Source: Dactylococcopsis salina PCC 8305
GTDB lineage: Bacteria; Cyanobacteriota; Cyanobacteriia; Cyanobacteriales; Rubidibacteraceae
Length of the DNA: 64,000 bases
NCBI RefSeq assembly: GCF_000317615.1
Contig: NC_019780.1
Coordinates: 3,059,840-3,123,839 of the forward strand
Direction: 5' to 3'
Shown: positions 46,001 through 54,090 of the stretch, piece by piece
Numbering within the stretch: position 1 is the first letter of the stretch
Layout: each line of letters begins with the position of its first letter
The notes under the pieces: generated by a model
The model's input: the letters and a program-made list of their open reading frames with translations, nothing else
What the model was told of the DNA's origin: nothing
Databases searched by the model: none
Position numbers and translations under genes: made by a program

Positions 46001-46987
46001 CTTCCCGTCTTTTATGATTTCATCTGTGGCGGTATTCCAGATCGTTTCTGCGTCGAGAAAGTTCTCTTCATCGTCACGAGATTGTAAGCCATATTCTAGA
46101 TACCAATTTTCGTTACTTTCAGAAGGGGGAAGCAAACGAAAACAAGGACGAAAGGGTTTATGAACGATCGTTTCGAGGTAATTTTTCCCTAAATAATTTT
46201 CTACTGGTGCGATCCAAATTTTTAACGCCTTTTCTAAACGACGCAAACTGACTTCATCTGTGGAGAAACTGGAATCATCGCTAGAAAGCGCCAGAAACCA
46301 TTGTTTGAGAAGAGGAGTGGTAACGGGAGGAAAAGCAGGAGTAGAACTGTCACGAATACGGGTATTGATAACAGCGCTGAGAAAGTCGATAACGATCGCT
46401 TCTGGGGAAAGGTTAAAGTTGTAAGAACGACAACTTTCTGGGATATGTTGGGCAAAAGTTTGTAAACGTTCTTGATCTATGGGAGCATCAAATAAAGGCT
46501 GCCAAGCGGTTATGGCTTTTCCTTGAGGTTGAACCTCCAATTGTGGTAACAGCTTCGATCGAGCTAACAGTTGATCACTCCAACGGAAAAGATGTGACCA
46601 AAATTTGATACTATCGCTTTCTGTGGTAGTGGATAACAACGGAAAAAGCGACGCAATGGGGAGACGATATCCCCAAACCTGCCAAGTTTGAAAAGACACC
46701 TTTTCTGGCGATTGGGGAGTCTGTTGCGACAAAAGAGGAAGGACAGATTTTTTCTTAATTTCTTCCGTTGGAAGCGTCAAAGATTGGCTGCTGTAATTCG
46801 TGAGTTGGTCACGGGAAATTTGCTGTTGGACTAACAGATTACTCAGTTCACTTTCACTGAGGAGAAAGGGATGATCTTGGGGAAGGTCTGGTTTTAAGAT
46901 TCCTTCACAACTCCGCCAAGTTTCTCCCCAAATAAAAAACGTCTGTTCTTGTGATGATGACAGCCAAATTCCGTGTAACTTTGTCAT
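43013..46987 (-). CDS. SNF2-family helicase interrupted by an intein
   Basis: The 1324-residue precursor contains a 305-residue intein (residues 572-876); removing it leaves a 1019-residue bacterial SNF2 helicase. The first ~500 residues form the helicase-associated N-terminal region with [20 protein letters not shown]. The motor begins [32 protein letters not shown]|T (Walker A, split by the intein), [40 protein letters not shown], then [19 protein letters not shown] and [20 protein letters not shown]. All motor motifs look intact. Such proteins translocate on DNA; their physiological role in cyanobacteria is unclear. Activity requires protein splicing. Confidence 0.93.
   Translation of the reverse strand: [1324 protein letters not shown]
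44360..45274 (-). other. Intein in the Walker A site of the SNF2 helicase
   Basis: The intein starts with Cys in [15 protein letters not shown] (block A). Block B is [20 protein letters not shown] followed by VGDYVAVPA. Block F is [20 protein letters not shown], and it ends IICHN before Thr+1 (block G). All residues needed for protein splicing (Cys1, block B His, terminal His-Asn, Thr+1) are present. The middle has weak traces of a LAGLIDADG endonuclease ([25 protein letters not shown]), but I see no intact catalytic acidic motifs, so homing is probably lost while splicing persists. Confidence 0.92.
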
Positions 46988-47212
46988 TCCAAATTTATCC
47001 CAACTTAAAATTAATCATAAACAACACAACAGATGCCTTTAAACCTTCCTCAGACATCTGTATTAATTCGTATCTCCCACCTTACCGCGAAAAATGGAGA
47101 GACGTTCCACGACAGGTTTCAATCCCCGTCTGAAACAAATAACAAACAACAGTGTTAGCATTGCCACAGAGAAAGAGCATAATAGCATAGTCAAGGAAAA
47201 GAAACGATAATG

Positions 47213-49366
47213 ATGGAATTTGAACAGTCAATATCCTTTGATGGTCGGGATATTCGGCTTAAGGTGGGACGGTTCGCACCCCAAGCCGGCGGTTCGGTTT
47301 TAATTGAATGTGGAGACACTTCGGTATTAGTCACGGCTACTCGTAGTCGTGGACGGGAAGGAATGGATTTTTTACCTCTAATTGTGGATTATGAGGAAAG
47401 ACTTTACGCGGCTGGTCGTATCCCAGGCGGTTTTTTGCGTCGAGAAGGTCGTCCTCCTGAAAAAGTCACTTTAACCAGTCGTTTGATCGATCGACCGCTA
47501 CGTCCTTTATTTCCTCAATGGATACGGGATGATATTCAAGTCGTAGCGACAACGTTATCAATGGATGAGTTAGTTCCTCCCGATGTTTTGGCAGTAACAG
47601 GCGCTTCTTTTGCGGTAATCTGCGCGGGGATTCCGTTTTATGGCCCAATGGCAGGTGTGCGTGTCGGTTTAGTGGGAGATGATTTTATTATTAACCCCAC
47701 CTATGATGAAATAAAAAATGGTGATTTAGATTTAGTGGTCGCTGGAACGCCAGATGGCGTGGTCATGGTGGAAGCGGGTGCGAATCAGCTACCCGAACAA
47801 GATGTCATCGAAGCCATTGAGTTCGGTTATGAGGCGGTTCGAGATTTAATTGAAGCCCAAAAGCAGTTAATGAAGGAACAAGGGATTAGCATCGCAACGG
47901 AAGAACCACCCGCCGTTGATCCGACATTAGAAGAGTTTATTAAGTCTAAGGCAACTGAACCGATTAAGAAGGTGTTACAACAGTTTGATCTCGATAAGAA
48001 AGGACGGGATGAACTGTTAGATGAGATTAAGGAAACAGAAATTGAAAGCGCGATCGAGGCACTCCCTGAAGATGATCCGTTACGAGTCACGGTGACAGAA
48101 GACCCGAAAGCCATTGGTAAAGTATTTAAAGAGGTCACTCGCCATCTCATGCGTCGCCAAATTATTGAAGATGGGGTGCGTGTGGATGGACGGAAACTGG
48201 ATCAGGTGCGTCCCGTGAGTTGTGATGTGGATGTACTACCGAAACGAGTTCATGGTAGTGGTTTATTTCGTCGCGGTTTAACACAAGTGCTGTCTTTAGC
48301 CACGTTGGGAACGCCAGGAGATGCCCAAGATTTAGCCGATGAACTCCATCCCAATGATGAAAAGCGTTATCTCCATCATTATAATTTTCCGCCCTATTCT
48401 GTAGGAGAAACGAAACCGCTACGATCGCCCGGACGACGGGAAATTGGTCATGGGGCTTTAGCAGAACGGGCAATCATGCCAATTTTACCTTCTAAAGAGG
48501 ATTTCCCTTATGTGTTACGAGTGGTGTCGGAGGTGCTTTCTTCCAACGGTTCGACTTCTATGGGATCGGTGTGTGGATCGACGTTAGCGTTGATGGATGC
48601 GGGTGTTCCTCTCACCAAACCCGTCAGTGGCGCGGCGATGGGTTTGATTAAGGAAGAGGACGAAGTTCGCGTTTTAACCGACATTCAAGGAATTGAAGAT
48701 TTCCTCGGTGATATGGACTTTAAAGTAGCGGGAACTGATAGCGGCATTACGGCGTTACAGATGGATATGAAAATTACGGGACTCAGTTTGGATGTGGTGC
48801 GTCAAGCCATTGAACAAGCACTCCCCGCGCGGTTGCATATCTTGGAGAAAATGCTGGCAACCATTGATAAGCCGAAATCAGAGTTATCGCCGTTTGCACC
48901 GCATCTGATTAATTACAGAATTGATCCTGATATGATTGGTTTAGTGATCGGTCCTGGGGGTAAAACCATCAAGAATATTACGGAACAAACGGGCGCTAAA
49001 GTTGACATTGAAGACAGTGGCGCGATGACAATTTCTGCCCCCGATCGAGATAGCGCGATCGCGGCTTTGAATCACGTTAAAGGCTTAACTCGTAAAATTA
49101 GCGAGGGAGATGTCTGCGTTGGTCGTGTTACCCGTATCATCCCGATCGGTGCGTTTGTAGAGTTAATGCCTGGCAAAGAAGGCATGATTCACATTTCTCA
49201 GCTTGCGGAATACCGTGTCGGTAAAGTCGAAGACGAAGTGGCTGTGGATGATGAAATCGTCGTGAAAGTGCGGGAAATTGATAATAAGGGACGTTTAAAC
49301 CTCACTCGCCTTAATATCCATCCTGATGAAGCTGCCGCCGCCCGTGTTGCCGTTGAAAGCGAATAA
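47213..49366 (+). CDS. pnp: Polyribonucleotide nucleotidyltransferase (PNPase)
   Basis: This 717-residue trimeric 3'-5' phosphorolytic exoribonuclease acts in RNA decay and tailing. Two RNase PH domains are present ([20 protein letters not shown] near the start; [20 protein letters not shown] in the second, catalytic one). Then comes a KH domain, [20 protein letters not shown], and an S1 domain, [20 protein letters not shown] then [20 protein letters not shown]. Two adjacent ATGs (47210, 47213) exist; the second gives the usual [19 protein letters not shown]. The gene is followed by a dense repeat region. Confidence 0.97.
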   Translation: MEFEQSISFDGRDIRLKVGRFAPQAGGSVLIECGDTSVLVTATRSRGREGMDFLPLIVDYEERLYAAGRIPGGFLRREGRPPEKVTLTSRLIDRPLRPLFPQWIRDDIQVVATTLSMDELVPPDVLAVTGASFAVICAGIPFYGPMAGVRVGLVGDDFIINPTYDEIKNGDLDLVVAGTPDGVVMVEAGANQLPEQDVIEAIEFGYEAVRDLIEAQKQLMKEQGISIATEEPPAVDPTLEEFIKSKATEPIKKVLQQFDLDKKGRDELLDEIKETEIESAIEALPEDDPLRVTVTEDPKAIGKVFKEVTRHLMRRQIIEDGVRVDGRKLDQVRPVSCDVDVLPKRVHGSGLFRRGLTQVLSLATLGTPGDAQDLADELHPNDEKRYLHHYNFPPYSVGETKPLRSPGRREIGHGALAERAIMPILPSKEDFPYVLRVVSEVLSSNGSTSMGSVCGSTLALMDAGVPLTKPVSGAAMGLIKEEDEVRVLTDIQGIEDFLGDMDFKVAGTDSGITALQMDMKITGLSLDVVRQAIEQALPARLHILEKMLATIDKPKSELSPFAPHLINYRIDPDMIGLVIGPGGKTIKNITEQTGAKVDIEDSGAMTISAPDRDSAIAALNHVKGLTRKISEGDVCVGRVTRIIPIGAFVELMPGKEGMIHISQLAEYRVGKVEDEVAVDDEIVVKVREIDNKGRLNLTRLNIHPDEAAAARVAVESE

Positions 49367-49401
49367 CTGATCGTTCACGAAGGCTTGCATGCAAGAGGCA
49401 A

Positions 49402-49556
49402 GATGGGGGGAGATGGGGAAGATGGGGGAGATGGGGAAGATGGGGAAGATGGGGAAGATGGGGAAGATGGGGAAGATGGGGAAGATGGGGAAGATGGGGG
49501 AGATGGGGAAGATGGGGAAGATGGGGGAGATGGGGAAGATGGGGGAGATGGGGAAG
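49402..49556. repeat. 9-bp tandem array (GATGGGGAA / GATGGGGGA)
   Basis: About seventeen tandem 9-bp units follow the GCTTGCATGCAAGAGGCAA junction just after pnp. Because the unit is a multiple of three, all frames stay open and produce artificial GDGEDG or HLPHLP peptides on both strands; none is a gene. It replaces the 5' part of the gene remnant that begins at about 49594. Confidence 0.9.
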
Positions 49557-49668
49557 AAAAATTGCTCCCTTGTCTCCCATTTCTCCCTTGCACTTTTTTG
49601 AGGATTTAAGAGCATTAAAACCAGATGGTACGCGAGTTTTAGCTTTCTTGACTCAAGCCCTAATTATA

Positions 49669-50187
49669 GCTTGAGTCAAGAAAACTGAAAGTCTTACCAA
49701 ATAAGGATTTGAGGCGATTCAGTTCAGATAAAAATGCAAGTTCATTGATTGTTCAATCGTCACACACCTTGCATCAAAACCTTGAACTCCTACCGATCAA
49801 TCAACCCTAAGGCAAGAGGCAACTTGCTGATTGGTGTTGGGTTTCGTAAACTTCACCCAACCTACTTGCCTACTTGCCTCTTGCCTTTTGCCTCTTGCCT
49901 TTTGCCTTTTGCCTCTTGCCTTTTGCCTCTTGCCTTTTGCCTCTTGCCTTTTGCCTTTTGCCTCTTGCCTTTTGCCTCTTGCCTTTTGCCTCTTGCCTTT
50001 TGCCTCTTGCCTCTTGCCTTTTGCCTCTTGCCTTTTGCCTCTTGCCTCTTGCCTCTTGCCTCTTGCCTCTTGCCTCTTGCCTCTTGCCTTTTGCCTCTTG
50101 CCTCTTGCCTTTTGCCTCTTGCCTCTTGCCTCTTGCCTCTTGCCTTTTGCCTTACTTAACCAACCAATGGACTTTTTCAGCAACCCC
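49669..50187 (+). mobile_element. MITE-like element, copy 2 (inverted relative to copy 1)
   Basis: The right end is GGACTTTTTCAGCAACCCC, the reverse of the left end of copy 1, and positions 49682-49763 are identical, reversed, to 7094-7175. It is flanked by the direct duplication TAATTATAG (49661-49669 and 50188-50196), and excision restores a reading frame. The left tip GCTTGAGTCAAGAAAACTG is diverged and happens to form a 12-bp inverted pair with the flanking CTTGACTCAAGC (49648-49659). Inside are a GTGTTGGGTTTCGTAAACTT repeat and a long heptamer array. No transposase is encoded. Confidence 0.78.
49866..50152. repeat. Heptanucleotide array (reverse orientation)
   Basis: About 40 units of TCTTGCC and TTTTGCC (reverse of GGCAAGA and GGCAAAA) form the interior of MITE copy 2. 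Unit order differs from the array in copy 1, and the AAGTTGCCTTAGG spacers of copy 1 are absent, so the arrays have rearranged since the copies separated. Confidence 0.9.
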
Positions 50188-50558
50188 TAATTATAGAAGA
50201 GGGCGATCGCTTAACCTTGTGGTATGAAAGCTCAGAAGCCAAACGATTAGCACCGCATCAAAATCAATACTTCTCGGATTTTATCTCTACCATTGACCTG
50301 AATCAACTGGCCTTTAAAATGCGTGGCGAAAACGGTGTTCCCATGAAAATGAGGCGTAGAGGCTTCAGAACCTTCCGTAATTGCTTTTCTGGACGAGAAG
50401 GTTTAAATTGGTTGCAACAACACCTTAAAATTAGTCGCAACGACGCAATTCGAGTGGGAGAACGTTTAATCAAAGAGAATTGGCTTTCCTCACTCACTCA
50501 CAATACAAACTCCTTTCAAGATGGAGATGTCCTCTACCGCTTCCACCTCGACGAATAG

Positions 50559-50984
50559 CCGAAAATCCCCTTAAATCCATACTGAGGATAGGGGTAAACT
50601 CCTAGTAGATAAATTATTGTACATTTTTTGACTTAGCTTTACTTTTTAGTGGAAAGGGAAATGGGTCTTAGCCCATCTCCCTTTCCTAAACGGCTTCTTA
50701 AGCCAATCTGATTTCTCAGTAAAGTGTGCCTCGACAAACTTCAAATCGCTTTTTACATCTGTAACACGACCTTATAAAGCATCGGTACTTAGTTTAATCA
50801 CAGACCACAGAAGCTCACGGCTGGCGTTCACCGAGAGGTGTGATGACGAAATGAAGGTAGCCTACCTTGTTACAGGTTTGTTAAAGGCTGAGTCTGCACG
50901 CTCGTACCTTTCTAGGTCAACAAAAATCGGACTATGTCAATTAATGTCTAGCTTTTAACGAGCGGATTAACTTTTCGATGGTAA
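50559..50984. other. Intergenic region downstream of apcC with a long hairpin
   Basis: At 50651-50687 GGAAAGGGA and TCCCTTTCC enclose an inner GGG/CCC pair, a strong stem-loop without a clear T-run on either side; it may act as a processing or stability element at the end of the apc transcript. The short palindrome AGGTAGCCTACCT lies at about 50867-50879. No gene is seen. Confidence 0.5.
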
Positions 50985-51188
50985 TTAAACTAAACCAGTA
51001 TTTGTTCCTGGTTTTCCAGTCGCTAACTGAACTTTGACAATTTTGCCGCCCATTTTCATAATGCGTTGCTGTTCAGTAAACCAGTTTTCGTAGGGAACGA
51101 GCTTGGTAAAGTAAGTATTTTGTAACTCACGCTGTGTGCGAATCCGAGTTTGACTGGGAACACAAGCGGTTATTTTAAACATTCTCAT
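50985..51188 (-). CDS. apcC: Allophycocyanin core linker ApcC (LC 7.8)
   Basis: This 67-residue small core linker caps allophycocyanin cylinders of the phycobilisome. It begins MRMFKITACVPSQTRIRTQR and contains ELQNTYFTKLVPYENWF and MKMGGKIVKVQLATGKPG, the typical CpcD-like fold sequence and length. It is the last gene of apcA-apcB-apcC, 180 bp after apcB; that gap contains a hairpin that may make it a less abundant read-through product. Confidence 0.97.
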   Translation of the reverse strand: MRMFKITACVPSQTRIRTQRELQNTYFTKLVPYENWFTEQQRIMKMGGKIVKVQLATGKPGTNTGLV

Positions 51189-51368
51189 TGGTGATTAACT
51201 CCCAAAATTATGATTCCTTTAAACACACTTAGTTCGGGAGTGAGCCAGTCAATACTAGATCATTAAAACCTATCCTTAATTTTTGATAAGTCTTGAACCT
51301 CCTAGCACTCACTCGCCACTACCCGAACTGAAGTCATCATGGATTTATTCTCTCAGACGGTTTCCGAG
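51189..51368 (-). terminator. Stem-loop between apcB and apcC (possible attenuator)
   Basis: The segments AGTTCGGG (51230-51237) and CCCGAACT (51318-51325) pair over a long loop, with GTGAG/CTCAC pairing just inside. Linker genes downstream of abundant antenna genes are commonly expressed at a fraction of the level, and stem-loops at this place are known in other apc operons. No strong T-run follows, so partial termination or RNA processing are both possible. Confidence 0.5.
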
Positions 51369-51854
51369 TTAGCTTAAGCCAGAGCAGATGTAATCGAAAT
51401 AAACACCCATTTCTTTACCCGCATCAGGGCCAACGAGACCTGCGGTTACTTCTTTCATCGCTTGAATCGCTTGGACAGTGGCGTTAATAGGAACACCTAA
51501 AGAGTTATAGGTTTCTTTTAAGCCATTGAGAACACGCTCATCGAGAATAGAAGGATCACCTGCGAGCATCGCGTAGGTAGAGTAACGGAGATAATAGTCT
51601 AAGTCGCGAATGCAAGCAGCATAACGACGGGTAGTGTACATATTACCGCCAGGACGGGTAATGTCGGAATAGAGTAAAGATTTCGCAACCGCTTCTTTGA
51701 CGATGGTCGCAGCGTTAGCACTAATGATATTAGCAGCACGAACTCGCAGTTGACCCGTTTGGAAATAGCCTTTGAGCTTTTCCATGGCAACATCATCAAG
51801 GTATTTTCCTTGAACGTCAGCAGAGTTAATGACAGAGGTAATTGCGTCTTGCAT
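51369..51854 (-). CDS. apcB: Allophycocyanin beta subunit
   Basis: This 161-residue globin-like phycobiliprotein forms the phycobilisome core with ApcA. The chromophore-binding Cys is at residue 81 in [20 protein letters not shown], and Asn 71 in [11 protein letters not shown] is the site that is usually methylated. It starts [20 protein letters not shown] as in other cyanobacteria. It lies 82 bp downstream of apcA in the same direction. Confidence 0.98.
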   Translation of the reverse strand: MQDAITSVINSADVQGKYLDDVAMEKLKGYFQTGQLRVRAANIISANAATIVKEAVAKSLLYSDITRPGGNMYTTRRYAACIRDLDYYLRYSTYAMLAGDPSILDERVLNGLKETYNSLGVPINATVQAIQAMKEVTAGLVGPDAGKEMGVYFDYICSGLS

Positions 51855-51936
51855 TGTTATTTTCCTTTCCTAAGTTCAGTTTATAGAGAATAGTGTTTGA
51901 TTAAAAAAATCAATGGAGAACAGAAACCGCAACGGT

Positions 51937-52422
51937 TTACTGCATAGCGCCGATGACATAATCGAAGTAGGAAGCCGCCTCGCCAGCATCTTCAGCAGAC
52001 ATCATGGAGCAAGCCACATCTTTCATGCAACGGACACTTTCCGCAACTGCGTTAACAGGAGTACCGAGAGAGTTGTACATTTCCCGAACGCCTACTAAAC
52101 CAATTTCTTCAATCGGAGTGACATCACCAGCAACGACACCATAAGTCACGAGACGGAGGTAATAATCCATATCTCGTAAGCAAGTCGCAGTCATTTCTTC
52201 ACCATAAGCGTTACCGCCAGGAGAAACCACATCAGGACGTTTTTGGAAAAGTTGGTCGCCAGCTTGCTTAACGATACGCTCACGAGCGCCAGTGAGAGTT
52301 TGAGCAATGCGGAGGCGTTGATCTCCACCTTCAACAAAGGCTTTAATACGGTCTAATTCGCCAGGGCTGAGGTAACGGGCCTCAGCATCAGCATTCACGA
52401 TGGACTTCGTGACGATACTCAT
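51937..52422 (-). CDS. apcA: Allophycocyanin alpha subunit
   Basis: This 161-residue phycobiliprotein pairs with ApcB to form the core cylinders that pass energy to photosystem II and I. The phycocyanobilin-binding Cys is residue 81 in [19 protein letters not shown]. It starts [20 protein letters not shown], the standard N-terminus. It heads apcA-apcB-apcC. The 258-bp gap to the divergent xisH gene contains the long AT-rich leader usual for this strongly expressed operon. No apcE is adjacent in this window. Confidence 0.98.
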   Translation of the reverse strand: MSIVTKSIVNADAEARYLSPGELDRIKAFVEGGDQRLRIAQTLTGARERIVKQAGDQLFQKRPDVVSPGGNAYGEEMTATCLRDMDYYLRLVTYGVVAGDVTPIEEIGLVGVREMYNSLGTPVNAVAESVRCMKDVACSMMSAEDAGEAASYFDYVIGAMQ

Positions 52423-52680
52423 GTTTTAAAATCCTCCAACGGATAAGTTTTGATTTTGAGTTTAGGCTGGTGTTCCCTGCCATACTGATTAGAGTATCAG
52501 CAAAGGGGACAGCTTGATTGTTTTTGATAACCTTCTCCGATTTATTTTGCGATATTTCTCTCAGTTTTCCTCGCTATTTTTTATATTTTGTAATATTTCT
52601 CATCATTTGCCTCGATGTTCACGACGAGGCGTTGCTAATCTGCAGCAAGTATAATAAAGCTAAGACTCTTATCACTGCCC

Positions 52681-53094
52681 ATGAATCGTGATCTTTACCA
52701 CAACGAAGTTCGCCATGCTCTAGAAAAAGATGGATGGTTAATTACTGATGATCCGTTCCGTTTGCGTTGGGGAAAAAAAGATATGTATGTTGACTCAGCC
52801 GCAGAAAAATTGCTACTAGCAGTTAAAGATAAGCAAAAAATAGCGGTGGAAATTAAAACCTTTGGGGGAGCTTCTTCTGTTGCTGATGCTCAAAAATCTT
52901 TGGGGCAATACTTTATTTACCTTTCGGTTATTAAACGCTTGTTTCCTGAACGTCATCTTTACCTAGCACTCCATGAAGAGGCTTACGAAGATTTTTTTAA
53001 TGAACCCCTGGGTGAAATCATTCTCACAGATTATCAAGTTCCCCTTCTCATCTTTGATCCTAATCAGGAGGTTATTATTCGATGGATAAATTAA
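52681..53094 (+). CDS. xisH: XisH family protein
   Basis: This 137-residue protein is typical of XisH: MNRDLYHNEVRHALEKDGWL, then LRWGKKDMYVDSAAEKLLL and QKIAVEIKTFGGASSVADAQ. The D...ExK arrangement (DMYVD, VEIKTF) indicates a PD-(D/E)XK nuclease-like fold. XisH and XisI were found as accessory factors for fdxN element excision in Anabaena, but the pair is widespread in cyanobacteria that lack that element, so its general role is unknown. Its stop overlaps the xisI start by 13 bp. Confidence 0.9.
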   Translation: MNRDLYHNEVRHALEKDGWLITDDPFRLRWGKKDMYVDSAAEKLLLAVKDKQKIAVEIKTFGGASSVADAQKSLGQYFIYLSVIKRLFPERHLYLALHEEAYEDFFNEPLGEIILTDYQVPLLIFDPNQEVIIRWIN

Positions 53095-53417
53095 CTCATT
53101 ACCGAAAGTTGATTCGAGAAATTTTGAGTAATCATGGGAAGATTCCTTACCCACAGGGAAACATCAAGTTTGAAACCGTTTTTGACCCTGAATCCGATCG
53201 CTATCTTTTAATGATTCTAGGTCACGAAAACAAGCGTTATGAGCATGGTTGTCTAATTCATGTTGATATTATCAACGACAAAATTTGGATTCAACGAGAT
53301 GGAACAGAAATCGGAGTAGCCAACGAACTGGTAGAAGCAGGGATTCCGAAAGAAGAAATTGTTTTGGGATTTAAGTCACCTCAGCGCAGAAAGGACACAG
53401 AATTTGCAATAAGCTAA
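53082..53417 (+). CDS. xisI: XisI family protein
   Basis: This 111-residue protein starts MDKLTHYRKLIREILSNHGK and contains the family pattern ETVFDPESDRYLLMILGHEN, HVDIINDKIWIQRDGTEIGV and NELVEAGIPKEEIVLGFKSP. It overlaps xisH by 13 bp, so the two are translationally coupled and likely act together. An upstream GGAGG-like sequence (AATCAGGAGG) inside xisH serves as ribosome binding site. Confidence 0.92.
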   Translation: MDKLTHYRKLIREILSNHGKIPYPQGNIKFETVFDPESDRYLLMILGHENKRYEHGCLIHVDIINDKIWIQRDGTEIGVANELVEAGIPKEEIVLGFKSPQRRKDTEFAIS

Positions 53418-53520
53418 ATTTGATTCCCTCCAATGTAGGTTGGGTGATAACCCAACCTTCAAACCTTTTAGGCTTCGATCGAGCAGGGGATTGCGTCAAC
53501 TCCACCTAACCTATAAGCGG

Positions 53521-54057
53521 TTACTGTTGCAACTCATCGAGACGAGCTAAAACTTGTCGGCTGTGGATGGGAGGTTTCACCCCAAGAAAGATTTCCCGAA
53601 GCATCCCATCAGGATCAATAAGATAAGTGTGACGCAACGATCGAATCCCTAACCATGATCCATAAGCCTTGCTCACAGAGCCATCGGTATCCGCTAACAA
53701 GGGAAACTCAACCCCAGTGGCATCACAAAAGGCTTCGTGAGACTGTACATCATCCGCACTCACCCCGATAATTTGAGCGTTACGAGCCTGATATTTGCTT
53801 AAATCTTGTTGGAAGCGTTTGGCTTCGAGGGTACAACCAGAGGTAAAGTCTTCAGGATAAAAATATAAAACCACCCATTTTCCTTGATAATCAGACAAGG
53901 AAATTTTCCCGTCTCCTGTGTTAGTGGGAAGCGTAAATTCTGGGGCTGGTTCATTCAGCGACGGTTGTTTTCCCCCTAATGCTTCAGCGTTAGGGATGAG
54001 ACAAAAAAGAGCCAAACAGAGCGTTAAGGAAAGGGTGAGAAAATGGCGACGGAACAT
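53521..54057 (-). CDS. Exported peroxiredoxin (Bcp/PrxQ type)
   Basis: This 178-residue thiol peroxidase has a cleavable signal (LTLSLTLCLALFCLIPNAEA), so it should act in the thylakoid lumen or periplasm. The mature domain has PAPEFTLPTNTGDGKISLSD, WVVLYFYPEDFTSGCTLEAK with the peroxidatic Cys, and IGVSADDVQSHEAFCDATGV. The resolving Cys usually found five residues after the first in PrxQ is replaced by Lys, so it is either a 1-Cys type or uses the Cys in EAFCDATG. It ends 33 bp from glpK's start side and reads the same way. Confidence 0.88.
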   Translation of the reverse strand: MFRRHFLTLSLTLCLALFCLIPNAEALGGKQPSLNEPAPEFTLPTNTGDGKISLSDYQGKWVVLYFYPEDFTSGCTLEAKRFQQDLSKYQARNAQIIGVSADDVQSHEAFCDATGVEFPLLADTDGSVSKAYGSWLGIRSLRHTYLIDPDGMLREIFLGVKPPIHSRQVLARLDELQQ

Positions 54058-54090
54058 AATTAATTGTTTTTTTCTTAAAGTGGGAGAGTG

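Larger units (their letters stand above)
49594..50558 (+). pseudogene. DEP-domain protein gene, 5'-truncated and split by a MITE
   Basis: Left piece (49594-49668): FFEDLRALKPDGTRVLAFLT then QALII. Right piece (50187-50558): [20 protein letters not shown] onward, including RRGFRTFRNCFSGREGLNWL and GERLIKENWLSSL, a DEP-type domain, to the stop at 50558. Removing the insert and one copy of the duplicated TAATTATA joins them in frame as [12 protein letters not shown]. The 5' end is lost in the 9-bp array. DEP domains bind membranes or receptors in signalling; the identity of the full protein is not recognised. A 113-residue product from TTG 50217 is conceivable but unlikely. Confidence 0.75.

Noticed and set aside
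47105-47145. GTTTCAATCCCCG-type sequence resembling a CRISPR repeat upstream of pnp
   Set aside because: Only one copy with a short hairpin (GTTTCAGACGGGGATTGAAAC on the other strand); no spacers or cas genes nearby.
49385-49615. GDGEDG, GEMGKM and HLPHLP repeat proteins on both strands
   Set aside because: Translation of the 9-bp microsatellite; all six frames are open, no domain, no start context.
52681-53417. Evidence of a heterocyst-forming organism from xisH/xisI
   Set aside because: The pair is common in non-heterocystous cyanobacteria, and no nif or heterocyst genes are present here.
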